Below are positions 25,993 through 34,643 of a stretch of 64,000 nt of DNA, in pieces. The stretch lies in the NCBI GenBank assembly GCA_934490165.1, contig CAKSTB010000006.1:1-64000 (forward strand), read 5' to 3'. The translations under genes were made by a program, and so were the position numbers. The stretch's first letter is position 1, and each line of letters opens with the position of its first letter. The notes under the pieces were generated by a model that was not told the origin of the DNA, ran no database searches, and saw nothing but the letters and a program-made list of their open reading frames with translations. The DNA is from an uncultured Ruminiclostridium sp. (GTDB taxonomy: Bacteria; Bacillota; Clostridia; Oscillospirales; Ruminococcaceae).

Positions 25993-26484
25993 ATGGAAAG
26001 ACGAGATAAGATAAATTACTACCTTGACATAGCCGAAACGGTCTGTGAGCGCGGCACTTGTCTGCGCAGAAACTTCGGTGCGATCATAGTACATAATGAT
26101 GAGATAATAGCTACAGGCTACAACGGTGCACCAAGAGGGCTGAAAAACTGCTCAGACCTTGGCATATGCACTCGCGAAAAGCTGAACGTTCCCAAGGGTC
26201 AGCGCTATGAGCTTTGCCGCTCGGTTCACGCCGAGGCAAACTGCATAATCAGCGCGTCAAGAACGGATATGATAGGCTCTTCGCTTTTCCTTGCCTGTCA
26301 CGAGATGACTTCCGGCGGCACACTCTGCGGCGATGTTGAGCCGTGCTCAATGTGCAAGCGTCTTATCATCAACGCAGGTATCAAAGACGTTTACATTCGT
26401 CAGACGGCAAACGAATATAAGGTTATCAATGTTGAAAGCTGGATTGAAAACGACCCTAGCCTTGACGGCTCGGGCGGATATTAA
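25993..26484 (+). CDS. Deoxycytidylate (dCMP) deaminase family
   Basis: A 163-residue zinc deaminase of the dCMP/ComEB family, converting dCMP to dUMP for thymidylate synthesis. The zinc site is seen as HAEANCII (His and catalytic Glu) and PCSMCKRLI (two Cys). An early Cys (ERGTCLRRNFGAIIV) and the TGYNGAPRG loop are also family features. The length fits. The ribosome binding site is GAAAGG. The next gene begins within a few bases, so the two form an operon. Confidence 0.92.
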   Translation: MERRDKINYYLDIAETVCERGTCLRRNFGAIIVHNDEIIATGYNGAPRGLKNCSDLGICTREKLNVPKGQRYELCRSVHAEANCIISASRTDMIGSSLFLACHEMTSGGTLCGDVEPCSMCKRLIINAGIKDVYIRQTANEYKVINVESWIENDPSLDGSGGY

Positions 26485-26591
26485 GAGGTGATTTTACGCT
26501 CACTAAAAAGACAAAGAAAAGAATAGCTATAGGCTGTGCCGCAGGCGTTGCAGGAGCGGCACTTGCCGCTGTCGGACTTGTTGCCTGTGAT

Positions 26592-27356
26592 ATGCGACTA
26601 CAGACAACCTCATACGAGATTACCGACAGCAAGCTTACCTCCCCTGTACGCATCGCGTTTGTATCCGATCTGCACAACAGCCTTTTCGGCAAGGGACAGT
26701 CGGAGCTTATAAGCGCAATAGATGTCGCAAAACCCGATATTGTCATATTAGGCGGAGATCTGGCCGACAAGACGCAGGACTGCCTGCCCGAAAATTCTTA
26801 CATTCTGGTGAAATACCTTGTCAAGCGCTATCCTTGCTTCTACACTATCGGTAATCACGAAAACGCAAGAGGCGACAGCGCAAGGATAAAACAGCAGATG
26901 TCTGACTTCGGCGTGAATGTACTCGAGGGAAACGGCACTGTAATCGATGTAGGCGGCAACGAGCTTGAGATCTGTGGCATATATGACGCGCATACTTATG
27001 ATGAGATAAACGGCGAGCTTGTAAATCAGCTTGATGCCGTGACTTCGGAAAAAGACAGCAAGCGCATAAGGGTGCTTATTGCTCACTTCCCCGAACAGAT
27101 AGACGAATATTTAAAGGGCAACTTTGATATAGTTCTGTCGGGACACGCTCATGGCGGTCAGTGGAGAATACCCGGACTTATTGACGGCGTTTTCGCTCCC
27201 GGGCAGGGATTATTCCCGAAATACACAGCGGGCGTATATATGCACGGTGACACCGCTCATGTTGTCAGCCGCGGACTGTGGAAGCCCTCAACGCTTATCG
27301 CGATACCGAGGGTATTCAACCGACCTGAGCTTGTGTTTGTGGATTTAATCAACTGA
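26592..27356 (+). CDS. Metallophosphoesterase (YkuE-like), probably with an upstream lipoprotein signal
   Basis: A calcineurin-like phosphoesterase. The metal-binding motifs are FVSDLHNSLFG, GGDLADK, TIGNHENARG and SGHAHGGQWRIPG, in the order of the YkuE-type family. The first canonical start is ATG 26592 (254 residues). The open frame extends upstream and encodes KKTKKR, a hydrophobic stretch and then the lipobox LVAC just before this Met: a complete signal peptide II. The best ribosome binding site (GAGGTGA, 26485-26491) points to an ACG codon at 26496, apparently a T-to-C change from ATG. The true protein therefore probably starts at 26496 (286 residues) and is membrane-attached. Confidence 0.88.
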   Translation: MRLQTTSYEITDSKLTSPVRIAFVSDLHNSLFGKGQSELISAIDVAKPDIVILGGDLADKTQDCLPENSYILVKYLVKRYPCFYTIGNHENARGDSARIKQQMSDFGVNVLEGNGTVIDVGGNELEICGIYDAHTYDEINGELVNQLDAVTSEKDSKRIRVLIAHFPEQIDEYLKGNFDIVLSGHAHGGQWRIPGLIDGVFAPGQGLFPKYTAGVYMHGDTAHVVSRGLWKPSTLIAIPRVFNRPELVFVDLIN

Positions 27357-27372
27357 AAACAGCATAAAAAAT

Positions 27373-27406
27373 AAAGGGATACCGGATTTTAAGGTATCCC
27401 TTTTGT
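27373..27406. terminator. Bidirectional terminator between convergent genes
   Basis: A stem AAAGGGATACC / GGTATCCCTTT, with T-rich flanks on both strands. It serves the phosphoesterase on the plus strand and the glycosyltransferase on the minus strand. Confidence 0.85.
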
Positions 27407-27416
27407 TTATCTCTTA

Positions 27417-28421
27417 TCAATCTCCGCCCTCTGCGGTACCGTTGTATATCTTAATCAGCTTTTCGCCGATTTTCTTTATATCCATATTTTCGACAGCCTT
27501 GCGACCGTTTTCGCGCAATGACGGAAGCTTACCCTCATAGATCTCCTTTATCATACGCTCGAATTCTTCCTTGTCCTTAGCCTTATAGCAGTCTGTGCCG
27601 CCGTTCAGCCAGTCGAATACCGGGATATCACGGACAATGACGTTTGCCTTTGCCGCAAGCGCTTCAAGGAGCACTATGCCCTCGGTTTCCTCTAAGGTCG
27701 GGAATATATAGACATCACAGCCGACATAAGCCTGTTTAAGCTCATCGGGCTGTACATAGCCGGCGAATGTGAGGTTAGGCAGCTTTGTCTTTACAGCTTT
27801 TCTTATTTTATGCGGAACACTGTAAAGCGGAGTCTTTCCGAACCATATAAACTTATAGTCGGGCATATCCTTTGCCATCTGCACAAAGTCAAGCAAACCC
27901 TTACGCTCAAAGTAAAGACCTACCGAGATCACGACCTTATCATCGTCCTTAAGTCCGAACTTTTTGCGGAATGCTTCCCTGTCACCGTCCTTAGGCTCGT
28001 ATCTCGCAAGGTCGATACCGTTTGACACGGCATAGATCGGGGCAGTCAGTCCGTAACCTCTTATAAGCGACTTCGAATACTCGGTCGGGGTAACTATAAC
28101 GTCACCTCTGCGGTAACAGCTGCATATCCACTTCTTGAACAGTCCCGAAATGAGATTAGAGCCAATAAACGAATTGCGGAAATCCTCCTGTGTGGAGTGA
28201 GCATGGTATACTACTCTCTTTCCCGCTTTTTTCGCTTTCTTTGCAAGGTGCTTGGATTTCAGTCCGAGTGTGTTTATATGAACAACATCATAGCTGTCCT
28301 TGGGGTTCAGTGTATATTCGATACCGTTAAGCTCCATAGCTCTCTGCTGGTGCATTATCGCTCTGCCGAGCCCGGATATCTTGATAAGGTTCATACCTTC
28401 TGAAAACAGGAGTACCTTCAT
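27417..28421 (-). CDS. GT4 glycosyltransferase, glycolipid-synthase-like (CpoA/LafB type)
   Basis: A 334-residue GT-B fold glycosyltransferase. The N-terminal half contains KISGLGRAIMHQQRA, VVHINTLG and YHAHSTQEDFRNSFIGSN, a set I associate from memory with streptococcal diglycosyl-diacylglycerol synthases (CpoA/LafB). The C-terminal nucleotide-sugar half has SNGIDLARY, SVGLYFERKGL and the GT4 E-x7-E motif in EETEGIVLLEALA. A role in making a membrane diglycosyl lipid is therefore plausible, but the sugar and acceptor cannot be read. It has its own promoter and is monocistronic. Confidence 0.85.
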   Translation of the reverse strand: MKVLLFSEGMNLIKISGLGRAIMHQQRAMELNGIEYTLNPKDSYDVVHINTLGLKSKHLAKKAKKAGKRVVYHAHSTQEDFRNSFIGSNLISGLFKKWICSCYRRGDVIVTPTEYSKSLIRGYGLTAPIYAVSNGIDLARYEPKDGDREAFRKKFGLKDDDKVVISVGLYFERKGLLDFVQMAKDMPDYKFIWFGKTPLYSVPHKIRKAVKTKLPNLTFAGYVQPDELKQAYVGCDVYIFPTLEETEGIVLLEALAAKANVIVRDIPVFDWLNGGTDCYKAKDKEEFERMIKEIYEGKLPSLRENGRKAVENMDIKKIGEKLIKIYNGTAEGGD

Positions 28422-28469
28422 ATTAGTTTCCTTCCATATAATTACTGTCAGTGCGAACGTATAACAGAT

Positions 28470-28498
28470 ATTCTATCATAAATGCGGACTGTCGTCAA
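28470..28498 (-). promoter_or_regulatory. Sigma-A promoter of the GT4 glycosyltransferase
   Basis: Minus strand: TTGACG, 17-base spacer, TAGAAT (-10 at 28470-28475, -35 at 28493-28498), between the ABC ATPase stop codon and the glycosyltransferase start. Confidence 0.75.
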
Positions 28499-28504
28499 GT
28501 AAAA

Positions 28505-29266
28505 TCAGGAATGATATCTTTCAAGGAACTGACGTGTACGCTCATTTTGGCTGTTTGTGAACACTTCCTCGGGAGTACCGTTTTCTATGACATAGCCGCC
28601 GTCCATGAATATTACTCGGTCGGAGATCTCACGCGCAAACTGCATTTCGTGAGTTACAATAACCATAGTCATCTTTTCTTCCGCAAGGCTCTTGATGACT
28701 TTCAAAATTTCGCCTGTAAGCTCGGGGTCGAGCGCAGAGGTGGGCTCATCAAAGAACAGTAGCTCGGGGCTGAGTGCAAGCGCTCTTGCGATAGATACAC
28801 GCTGCTGCTGTCCGCCTGAGAGGTTGCACGGATATTCGTTTGCCTTGTCCGCAAGTCCCATCTTGCCGAGCAGCTCCATAGCCGTCTGTTCTGCCTGTGC
28901 CTTGTCCTGCTTTAATACATGGACGGGTGCTTCTGTGATATTCTTCAGCACCGACATATGCGGGAAAAGGTTGAAGTTCTGGAACACCAGCCCGATTTTC
29001 AGCCTGATATCGTGGAGCGTCTTATTGTCCGCATATACAGCCTTGCCGTTTTCATCATTTTTAGTCATGGTGATGCCGCATATTTCGCACTCGCCGCTGT
29101 CTATCTTCTCAAACTGGTTGATACAGCGCAGAAGCGTTGATTTTCCGCTTCCCGACGGACCTATTATAGATATGACCTCGCCCTGTTCCACATTGAACGA
29201 AATATCGTTCAATACATCAAGCTTGCCAAAGCTCTTGGATATATTCTTTACACTGAGTATCGACAT
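28505..29266 (-). CDS. Polar amino acid ABC transporter ATP-binding protein (GlnQ/HisP type)
   Basis: A 253-residue ABC ATPase: Walker A GPSGSGKST, Q-loop LVFQNFNLFPHMSV, signature LSGGQQQR, Walker B LLFFDEPTSALDPE and the switch His in VTHEMQFARE. The Q-loop wording is typical of the polar amino acid uptake family. It is paired with the permease gene 12 bases upstream. A substrate-binding protein is absent from this operon, so the solute must be set by a protein encoded elsewhere. Confidence 0.95.
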   Translation of the reverse strand: MSILSVKNISKSFGKLDVLNDISFNVEQGEVISIIGPSGSGKSTLLRCINQFEKIDSGECEICGITMTKNDENGKAVYADNKTLHDIRLKIGLVFQNFNLFPHMSVLKNITEAPVHVLKQDKAQAEQTAMELLGKMGLADKANEYPCNLSGGQQQRVSIARALALSPELLFFDEPTSALDPELTGEILKVIKSLAEEKMTMVIVTHEMQFAREISDRVIFMDGGYVIENGTPEEVFTNSQNERTRQFLERYHS

Positions 29267-29278
29267 ATTGACAGCTCC

Positions 29279-29986
29279 TTATCTGTAGTAGTTAAGCTTC
29301 TTTTCGATAAAGCCGAACAGTGCCGTGAGCACAGTAGCCATTACGAAATAGAACACACCGGCAATAAACAGAGGCACAAGTGAGCTGTAGTTCATCATCT
29401 GCTGTTTAGCCGCAAGCATAATTTCCGAGTAAGCAACTACATTTGCAAGCGATGTATCCTTTACAAGCGTGATTACTTCGTTTGATGATGCAGGAACGAT
29501 GCGCTTTATTACCTGCGGAAGAATTATTCTGAAGAACGTCTGAGCCTTAGTCATACCGAGCGCCGCCGCCGCTTCGTACTGACCTCTCGGTATCGATTCT
29601 ATACCGCCTCTGAATATCTCTGCAAAATATGCCGCATAGTTCAGCACGAATGCGATTATTACCATTGTGAACATAAAGCTCTCAGCCGCAGGATCAACTC
29701 CGCTCAGCAGATTTTCCATAAATCCGCCCGTACCCTTTGTTGCCGTTTTCAAGAAAGGCAGAGCATAATATACAACGATGATCTGAAGCATAAGCGGAGT
29801 GCCGCGCATTATGAGTATGTAGAGGTTTGTAAGCCACGATATCGGTTTAAATCTGCACATCTTCAGCGCCGCAACGACAAGTCCGAGCGGTATGGAAAAC
29901 AGCAGGGTAAAGCCGAAAATTTTCAGTGTGGGGATAAGGTTCTCGAGGAGTATCCCCGTAACCTTCATTATCTGTTCGCCGGTCAT
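29279..29986 (-). CDS. Polar amino acid ABC transporter permease
   Basis: A 235-residue HisM/GlnP-family permease with five predicted transmembrane helices. The cytosolic EAA loop reads IPRGQYEAAAALGMTKAQTF and contacts the ATPase. The N-terminal segment (NLIPTLKIFGFTLLFSIPLG) and the LMLQIIVVYYALP helix fit the family. The upstream Met codons (MTGEQIM) leave the start slightly uncertain between 29986 and 29968. It has a promoter at 30058-30087. No binding-protein gene is adjacent. Confidence 0.94.
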   Translation of the reverse strand: MTGEQIMKVTGILLENLIPTLKIFGFTLLFSIPLGLVVAALKMCRFKPISWLTNLYILIMRGTPLMLQIIVVYYALPFLKTATKGTGGFMENLLSGVDPAAESFMFTMVIIAFVLNYAAYFAEIFRGGIESIPRGQYEAAAALGMTKAQTFFRIILPQVIKRIVPASSNEVITLVKDTSLANVVAYSEIMLAAKQQMMNYSSLVPLFIAGVFYFVMATVLTALFGFIEKKLNYYR

Positions 29987-30057
29987 ATTTAAACATCTTC
30001 CTTATTTTTAATTCATCACGGTAAAGCGATAATTCGCTATTACGGCAGTATATTAGT

Positions 30058-30087
30058 ATTGTACCATAAGTAAAGGGGGATTTGCAA
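30058..30087 (-). promoter_or_regulatory. Sigma-A promoter of the ABC transporter operon
   Basis: Minus strand: TTGCAA, 18-base spacer, TACAAT (-10 at 30058-30063, -35 at 30082-30087). Confidence 0.6.
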
Positions 30088-30148
30088 GTAAAAGATGAAA
30101 AAACAAGTAAATTCGGTTTGTTGATAAACCTGTATATTTATTTTAAAA

Positions 30149-30240
30149 TGGGGTTTGGGGCGTAGCCCCAAGCGGGGTGTGGGCGGCAGCCCCATACTTA
30201 GCCCCTTCCCCAGGGGAAGGGGTTTGGGGTTAGGGTTAGA
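30149..30240. repeat. Dispersed GC-rich repeat, inverted copy of 3736-3798
   Basis: It contains GGGGCGTAGCCCC and CCCCTTCCCC-AGGGGAAGGGG hairpins and the GGTTTGGGGTTAGGGTTAG end. Its reverse complement matches 3736-3798 through CCCTAACCCCAAACCCC, the CTTCCC/GGGAAG hairpin and GGGGCTGCCGCCC. It lies in the roughly 500-base gap between the ABC transporter and ppdK. Confidence 0.85.
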
Positions 30241-30359
30241 GAATTTACGCTATTTTATAAAAAGCTGACTTTTTTACAAGTTGTAAATCAATTAGTCACA
30301 TTTTACAAAAATTTTTCTTCAATTTCGGTACATAAAAACAAAAAAATTTAAAAAAGTAC

Positions 30360-30488
30360 TGGAAAAGTAGATTTAAATCTGTTATAATACTTATTGTATG
30401 GCTGAGAAGTCTGTATTTCTGCTGTTTTACCGCAGAAATGGGAAATTCAGACAAACGGCCGGAATAATAATTTAGGAGGAACCCCCCA
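30360..30488 (+). promoter_or_regulatory. ppdK promoter and structured leader
   Basis: A TATAAT at 30383-30388 with a weak -35 (TGGAAA, 30360-30365) would start transcription near 30395, giving a leader of about 94 bases. The leader can fold into ATTTCTGC...GCAGAAAT enclosed by AGTCTG...CAGAC, leaving AGGAGGA free before the ATG. It is not a riboswitch class I know; it may stabilise a highly expressed mRNA. Confidence 0.55.
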
Positions 30489-33119
30489 ATGGCACATAAG
30501 TATTGCTACCTCTTCTCAGAGGGTAATGCTACAATGAGAGAGCTTCTCGGCGGTAAGGGTGCAAACCTTGCAGAAATGACCAACATCGGTCTTCCCGTAC
30601 CCCAGGGCTTCACAATTTCAACAGAGGCTTGTACAAAGTACTACGAAGACGGCCGTAAGATCAACGATGAGATCATGGCTGAGATCAACGAATACATCGT
30701 AAAGATGGAAGGTATCACAGGCAAGAAGTTCGGTGATAAGGAAAATCCCCTGCTCGTATCTGTACGTTCAGGTGCAAGAGCTTCAATGCCCGGTATGATG
30801 GATACTATCCTTAACCTCGGTCTTAACGAGGACGTTGTTGCAGTAATGGCTGAAAAGTCAGGCAACGAGAGATGGGCTTGGGACTGCTACAGAAGATTTA
30901 TCCAGATGTACTCCGACGTCGTTATGGAAGTTGGTAAGAAGTACTTCGAGGAGCTCATCGACAAGATGAAGGCTGAAAAGGGCGTTACACAGGACGTTGA
31001 GCTTGACGCTAACGACTTAAAGAGCCTCGCAGGTCAGTTCAAGGCTGAATATAAGGCTAAGATCGGCGAAGACTTCCCCTCTGATCCTAAGGAACAGCTG
31101 ATGGGCGCTATCAAGGCAGTATTCCGTTCATGGGACAACCCCAGAGCTAACGTATACAGACGTGACAACGATATCCCTTACTCATGGGGTACAGCCGTAA
31201 ACGTACAGTCTATGGCATTCGGTAACATGGGTGATGACTGCGGTACAGGTGTTGCATTCACTCGTGACCCTGCTACAGGTGCAAAGGGTCTGTTCGGTGA
31301 GTTCTTAACAAACGCACAGGGCGAAGACGTTGTTGCAGGTGTTCGTACACCTATGCACATTCAGGAAATGGAACAGAAGTTCCCCGAGGCTTTCAAGCAG
31401 TTCACAGAAGTTTGCAAGACTCTTGAAGACCACTACAGAGATATGCAGGATATGGAGTTCACAGTTGAACACGGTAAGCTGTATATGCTCCAGACAAGAA
31501 ACGGTAAGAGAACAGCTCAGGCTGCTCTGAAGATCGCTTGTGACCTCGTTGACGAAGGCATGAGAACAGAAGAAGAAGCTGTTGCTATGATCGATCCCCG
31601 TAACCTTGATACACTTCTTCACCCCCAGTTCGACGCAAAGGCACTCAAGGCCGCTACACCTATCGGTAAGGGTCTCGGCGCTTCTCCCGGAGCTGCTTGC
31701 GGTAAGATCGTATTTACAGCTGAAGACGCTGTAGAGTGGGCTGCTAAGGGCGAAAAGGTCGTTCTCGTTCGTCTTGAAACATCACCTGAGGATATCACAG
31801 GTATGAAGGCTGCTCAGGGTATCCTGACAGTTCGTGGCGGTATGACATCACACGCAGCCGTTGTTGCTCGTGGTATGGGTGAATGCTGCGTTTCCGGTTG
31901 CTCTGCAATCAACATGGACGAGGCTAACAAGAAGTTCGAGCTCGCCGGCAAGACATTCGTTGAAGGCGACGTAATCTCTATCGACGGTACAACAGGTAAC
32001 ATCTATGACGGTGCTATTGCTACTGTTGACGCTACGATCGCAGGCGAATTCGGCAGAATCATGGCTTGGGCTGACAAGTACAGAGTTCTGAAGGTCAGAA
32101 CAAACGCTGATACTCCTGCTGACGCTAAGAAGGCAAGAGAGCTCGGTGCTGAAGGTATCGGTCTTTGCCGTACAGAGCATATGTTCTTCGAAGCTGACAG
32201 AATTGCCGCTTTCCGTGAGATGATCTGCTCAGATACAGTTGAAGAAAGAGAAGCTGCACTCGCTAAGATCGAACCCATGCAGCAGGCTGACTTCGAGGCT
32301 CTTTACGAAGCTCTTGAAGGTTGCCCCGTAACGATCAGATTCCTTGATCCTCCTCTGCACGAATTCGTTCCTACAGAAGAAGCTGACATCGAGGCTCTCG
32401 CTAAGGCTCAGGGCAAGTCAGTTGAAACTATCAAGAACATCATCGCATCTCTCCACGAGTTCAACCCCATGATGGGTCACAGAGGATGCCGTCTTGCAGT
32501 AACATATCCCGAAATCGCTAAGATGCAGACTAAGGCTGTTATCAAGGCTGCATTAAACGTTAAGAAGAATCACCCCGACTGGACAATCGTTCCTGAGATC
32601 ATGATTCCTCTGGTTGGCGACGTTAAGGAGCTCAAGTACGTTAAGAACTTCGTTGTTGAAACAGCTGACGCTGTTATCAAGGAAGCAGGCGCTGACCTCA
32701 AGTATGAAGTTGGTACAATGATCGAGATCCCCAGAGCTGCTCTTACAGCTGACGAGATCGCTAAGGAAGCTGAGTTCTTCTGCTTCGGTACAAACGACCT
32801 TACACAGATGACATACGGCTTCTCGCGTGATGACGCAGGTAAGTTCCTCAATGCTTACTATGACGCTAAGATCTTCGAGAACGATCCCTTCGCTAAGCTC
32901 GACCAGACAGGCGTTGGCAAGCTGATGGAAATGGCTATCAAGCTTGGTAAGGCTACACGTCCCGAGATGCACGTTGGTATCTGCGGCGAACACGGTGGCG
33001 ACCCCTCATCTGTTGAGTTCTGCCACAAGATCGGTCTTTCTTATGTATCTTGCTCACCCTTCCGTGTACCGATCGCTAGACTTGCAGCAGCTCAGGCAGC
33101 TATCGCTGACAAGAAGTAA
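30489..33119 (+). CDS. ppdK: Pyruvate, phosphate dikinase
   Basis: An 876-residue three-domain enzyme interconverting ATP, phosphate and pyruvate with AMP, diphosphate and phosphoenolpyruvate, used in PPi-based glycolysis of anaerobes. The N-terminal ATP-grasp domain shows LLGGKGANLAEM and SVRSGARASMPGMMDTILN. The swivelling central domain has GGMTSHAAVVARGMGECCVSG with phospho-His455. The C-terminal PEP domain has RFLDPPLHEFVP and GICGEHGGDP with catalytic Cys832. Length and order match the family. Strongly biased codon use and the AGGAGGA site suggest high expression. A strong terminator follows. Confidence 0.97.
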   Translation: MAHKYCYLFSEGNATMRELLGGKGANLAEMTNIGLPVPQGFTISTEACTKYYEDGRKINDEIMAEINEYIVKMEGITGKKFGDKENPLLVSVRSGARASMPGMMDTILNLGLNEDVVAVMAEKSGNERWAWDCYRRFIQMYSDVVMEVGKKYFEELIDKMKAEKGVTQDVELDANDLKSLAGQFKAEYKAKIGEDFPSDPKEQLMGAIKAVFRSWDNPRANVYRRDNDIPYSWGTAVNVQSMAFGNMGDDCGTGVAFTRDPATGAKGLFGEFLTNAQGEDVVAGVRTPMHIQEMEQKFPEAFKQFTEVCKTLEDHYRDMQDMEFTVEHGKLYMLQTRNGKRTAQAALKIACDLVDEGMRTEEEAVAMIDPRNLDTLLHPQFDAKALKAATPIGKGLGASPGAACGKIVFTAEDAVEWAAKGEKVVLVRLETSPEDITGMKAAQGILTVRGGMTSHAAVVARGMGECCVSGCSAINMDEANKKFELAGKTFVEGDVISIDGTTGNIYDGAIATVDATIAGEFGRIMAWADKYRVLKVRTNADTPADAKKARELGAEGIGLCRTEHMFFEADRIAAFREMICSDTVEEREAALAKIEPMQQADFEALYEALEGCPVTIRFLDPPLHEFVPTEEADIEALAKAQGKSVETIKNIIASLHEFNPMMGHRGCRLAVTYPEIAKMQTKAVIKAALNVKKNHPDWTIVPEIMIPLVGDVKELKYVKNFVVETADAVIKEAGADLKYEVGTMIEIPRAALTADEIAKEAEFFCFGTNDLTQMTYGFSRDDAGKFLNAYYDAKIFENDPFAKLDQTGVGKLMEMAIKLGKATRPEMHVGICGEHGGDPSSVEFCHKIGLSYVSCSPFRVPIARLAAAQAAIADKK

Positions 33120-33156
33120 TTAAAGTATAGATACGGATAACGTATGATACAATACA

Positions 33157-33187
33157 CCGCCCTGTCCGAAAGGACAGGGCGGTTTTG
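33157..33187 (+). terminator. Rho-independent terminator after ppdK
   Basis: An 11-bp perfect stem CCGCCCTGTCC / GGACAGGGCGG with a GAAA tetraloop, followed by TTTT. Confidence 0.93.
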
Positions 33188-33228
33188 CGTATCCGCGTAT
33201 CCGATAGCGCAGGAAAGGACAAAAACAC

Positions 33229-33754
33229 ATGAAAATAGCAATTGTAAACGGCAGTGCACGAAAAGTAAACACATAAACAGCGATAAACGCGCTTGTAAGC
33301 GGCATCTCGGAAAAGCATGACCATAGATATCATCGAAGCCGACAAGCTGAAAATCAGCGGCTGTAAGGGCTGTGGTGTCTGTCAGTGTCACAAGGGCTGT
33401 GTAGCCAAGGACGATACCAATGCAATGGTGGACAGACTTGTAAATGCGGATATGATCGTATCTGCAACACCGGTATACTGGTGGGGAGTGACCGCTCAAC
33501 TGAAGCTTGTGATAGACAAATGCTACTGCAAGGGTATGCAGTTAAAAGACAAAAAGGCAGGCTTTATCACAATCGGCGCCGCTCCGGCAGACGATATGCA
33601 GTATGAACTGATAAGTAAGCAGTTTAAGTGCATAGCAGACCACCTCGGTTGGGAGATCATATTTAACAAGGCATTCAGTGCGTACGGAAAAGATGATCTC
33701 ACAGGCAATGCAGAGGCTGTTAAAGAGCTTGAGAGCATCGGTAATACGCTGTAA
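33229..33754 (+). pseudogene. Flavodoxin-family (NADPH-dependent FMN reductase-like) oxidoreductase, broken
   Basis: The gene starts with a good ribosome binding site (AGGAAAGGA) at ATG 33229 and reads MKIAIVNGSARKVNT, the FMN-phosphate loop start. A TAA at 33274-33276 then interrupts it, followed by the in-frame continuation TAINALVSGISEKH and a frame change near 33316. The other frame continues to 33754 with DIIEADKLKISGCKGCGVCQ, SATPVYWWGVTAQLKLVIDK and a normal end. The Cys-rich GCKGCGVCQC segment is usual for this clostridial subfamily. Two independent lesions make it a true pseudogene, although the C-terminal part could still be translated from ATG 33317. Confidence 0.88.
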
Positions 33755-33774
33755 TTATATAATATCCGCTTTTG

Positions 33775-33840
33775 GCTGTTCCGTTTTTTTAGGACAGCTA
33801 ATTTTTTGACTTTTTGTCAATAGTTGAGGTGCGAAAAACA
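33775..33840. mobile_element. ISL3-type terminal fragment
   Basis: The stretch TTTTTGTCAATAGTTGAGGTGC matches, in reverse complement, the CCCCAACTATTGACAAAGAGCC end found after the ISL3 transposase relic at 50550-50574. The GGCTGTTCCG at the outer edge resembles the inverted-repeat tip. Only the end remains; no transposase of this family follows here. Confidence 0.55.
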
Positions 33841-33989
33841 GAAAATGCATTAGTACGAGTCTGAATAACCAACTGTGTAAATGCAAATAATCTCCACAAA
33901 GAAAAATCAAGGTAAATTGGTATAAAGAACAGAAATCATGATTTAAGCGAAAAGCAAACAGAACTTGTTAAGTTATAAAAGTATTCCAA

Positions 33990-34284
33990 TATTTTAAAAT
34001 TGGGAACAAAAACCGATCGGACCGACTGTTTTCATCGAATATCCACAGGAGATAAGAAAGATAACATTAACAACGAATGCAGTTGAGAACTACCACAGAA
34101 TGGTCAGAAAATTCACTTGATCCAAGGCAATTTTTCCGACGCATGATTCGCTCATAAAATTCATTTTTATGAACGTAAAAAAGCTATCAAAGGGGTGTAC
34201 AATGACCGTTCGTGACTGTGGACTTGCGTATTCCCAGCTTACAATTTTCTTCGAGGACAGGTGTTTATCCCATTTGATTTCGGC
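33990..34284 (+). pseudogene. IS256-family (mutator-type) transposase, C-terminal relic
   Basis: Reading in one frame gives NWEQKPIGPTVFIEYPQEIR, then KITLTTNAVENYHRMVRKFT, a TGA stop at 34118-34120, SKAIFPTHDSLIKFIFMN and finally TVRDCGLAYSQLTIFFEDR. This is the conserved C-terminus of IS256-type transposases (YP-EIRKxIYTTNAIE, then R-W-x-x-AxxQLTIxFEDR). The N-terminal two thirds are gone. It is a decayed insertion at the left edge of the polysaccharide locus. Confidence 0.85.
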
Positions 34285-34643
34285 TTATCCCGTAAATTCT
34301 CGCTTTTTGCGTTTGCGTGACAGACACCATTTTTTCGGCTTCAAAGTCTGCAAATTCAGAAATTTTGTTATATTATCAATATAGAGCATATTGATCCTCC
34401 GTTGCTTCGCTCTTGCAATTTCTATTTTAACGGATTTTTAACCAATATGCTCTATTTTTAATTTTATTTTTCTGTTAGGCTCTTAGTGTCACAAACATTT
34501 ATTATAGTGCCTAAAATTATTTAAATGTTATTTTGTTTTTGGACAGTCTACTCAACAGTGTGTCGGGACTATTACGACTTTGTCACTTTAAAAATACTTT
34601 GGCATAGAATCGATAATAAAATCACATCATAAATAATCGTTAA
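34285..34643. other. AT-rich non-coding stretch after the IS256 relic
   Basis: The only structure seen is a 13-bp inverted repeat ATAGAGCATATTG (about 34381-34393) / CAATATGCTCTAT (about 34443-34456) with a loop of about 50 bases, possibly a small element or the IS end. No gene is supported. Confidence 0.4.

Noticed and set aside
33092..33499. Minus-strand frames after ppdK
   Set aside because: They overlap the ppdK terminator and the flavodoxin pseudogene in antisense and have no start signals.
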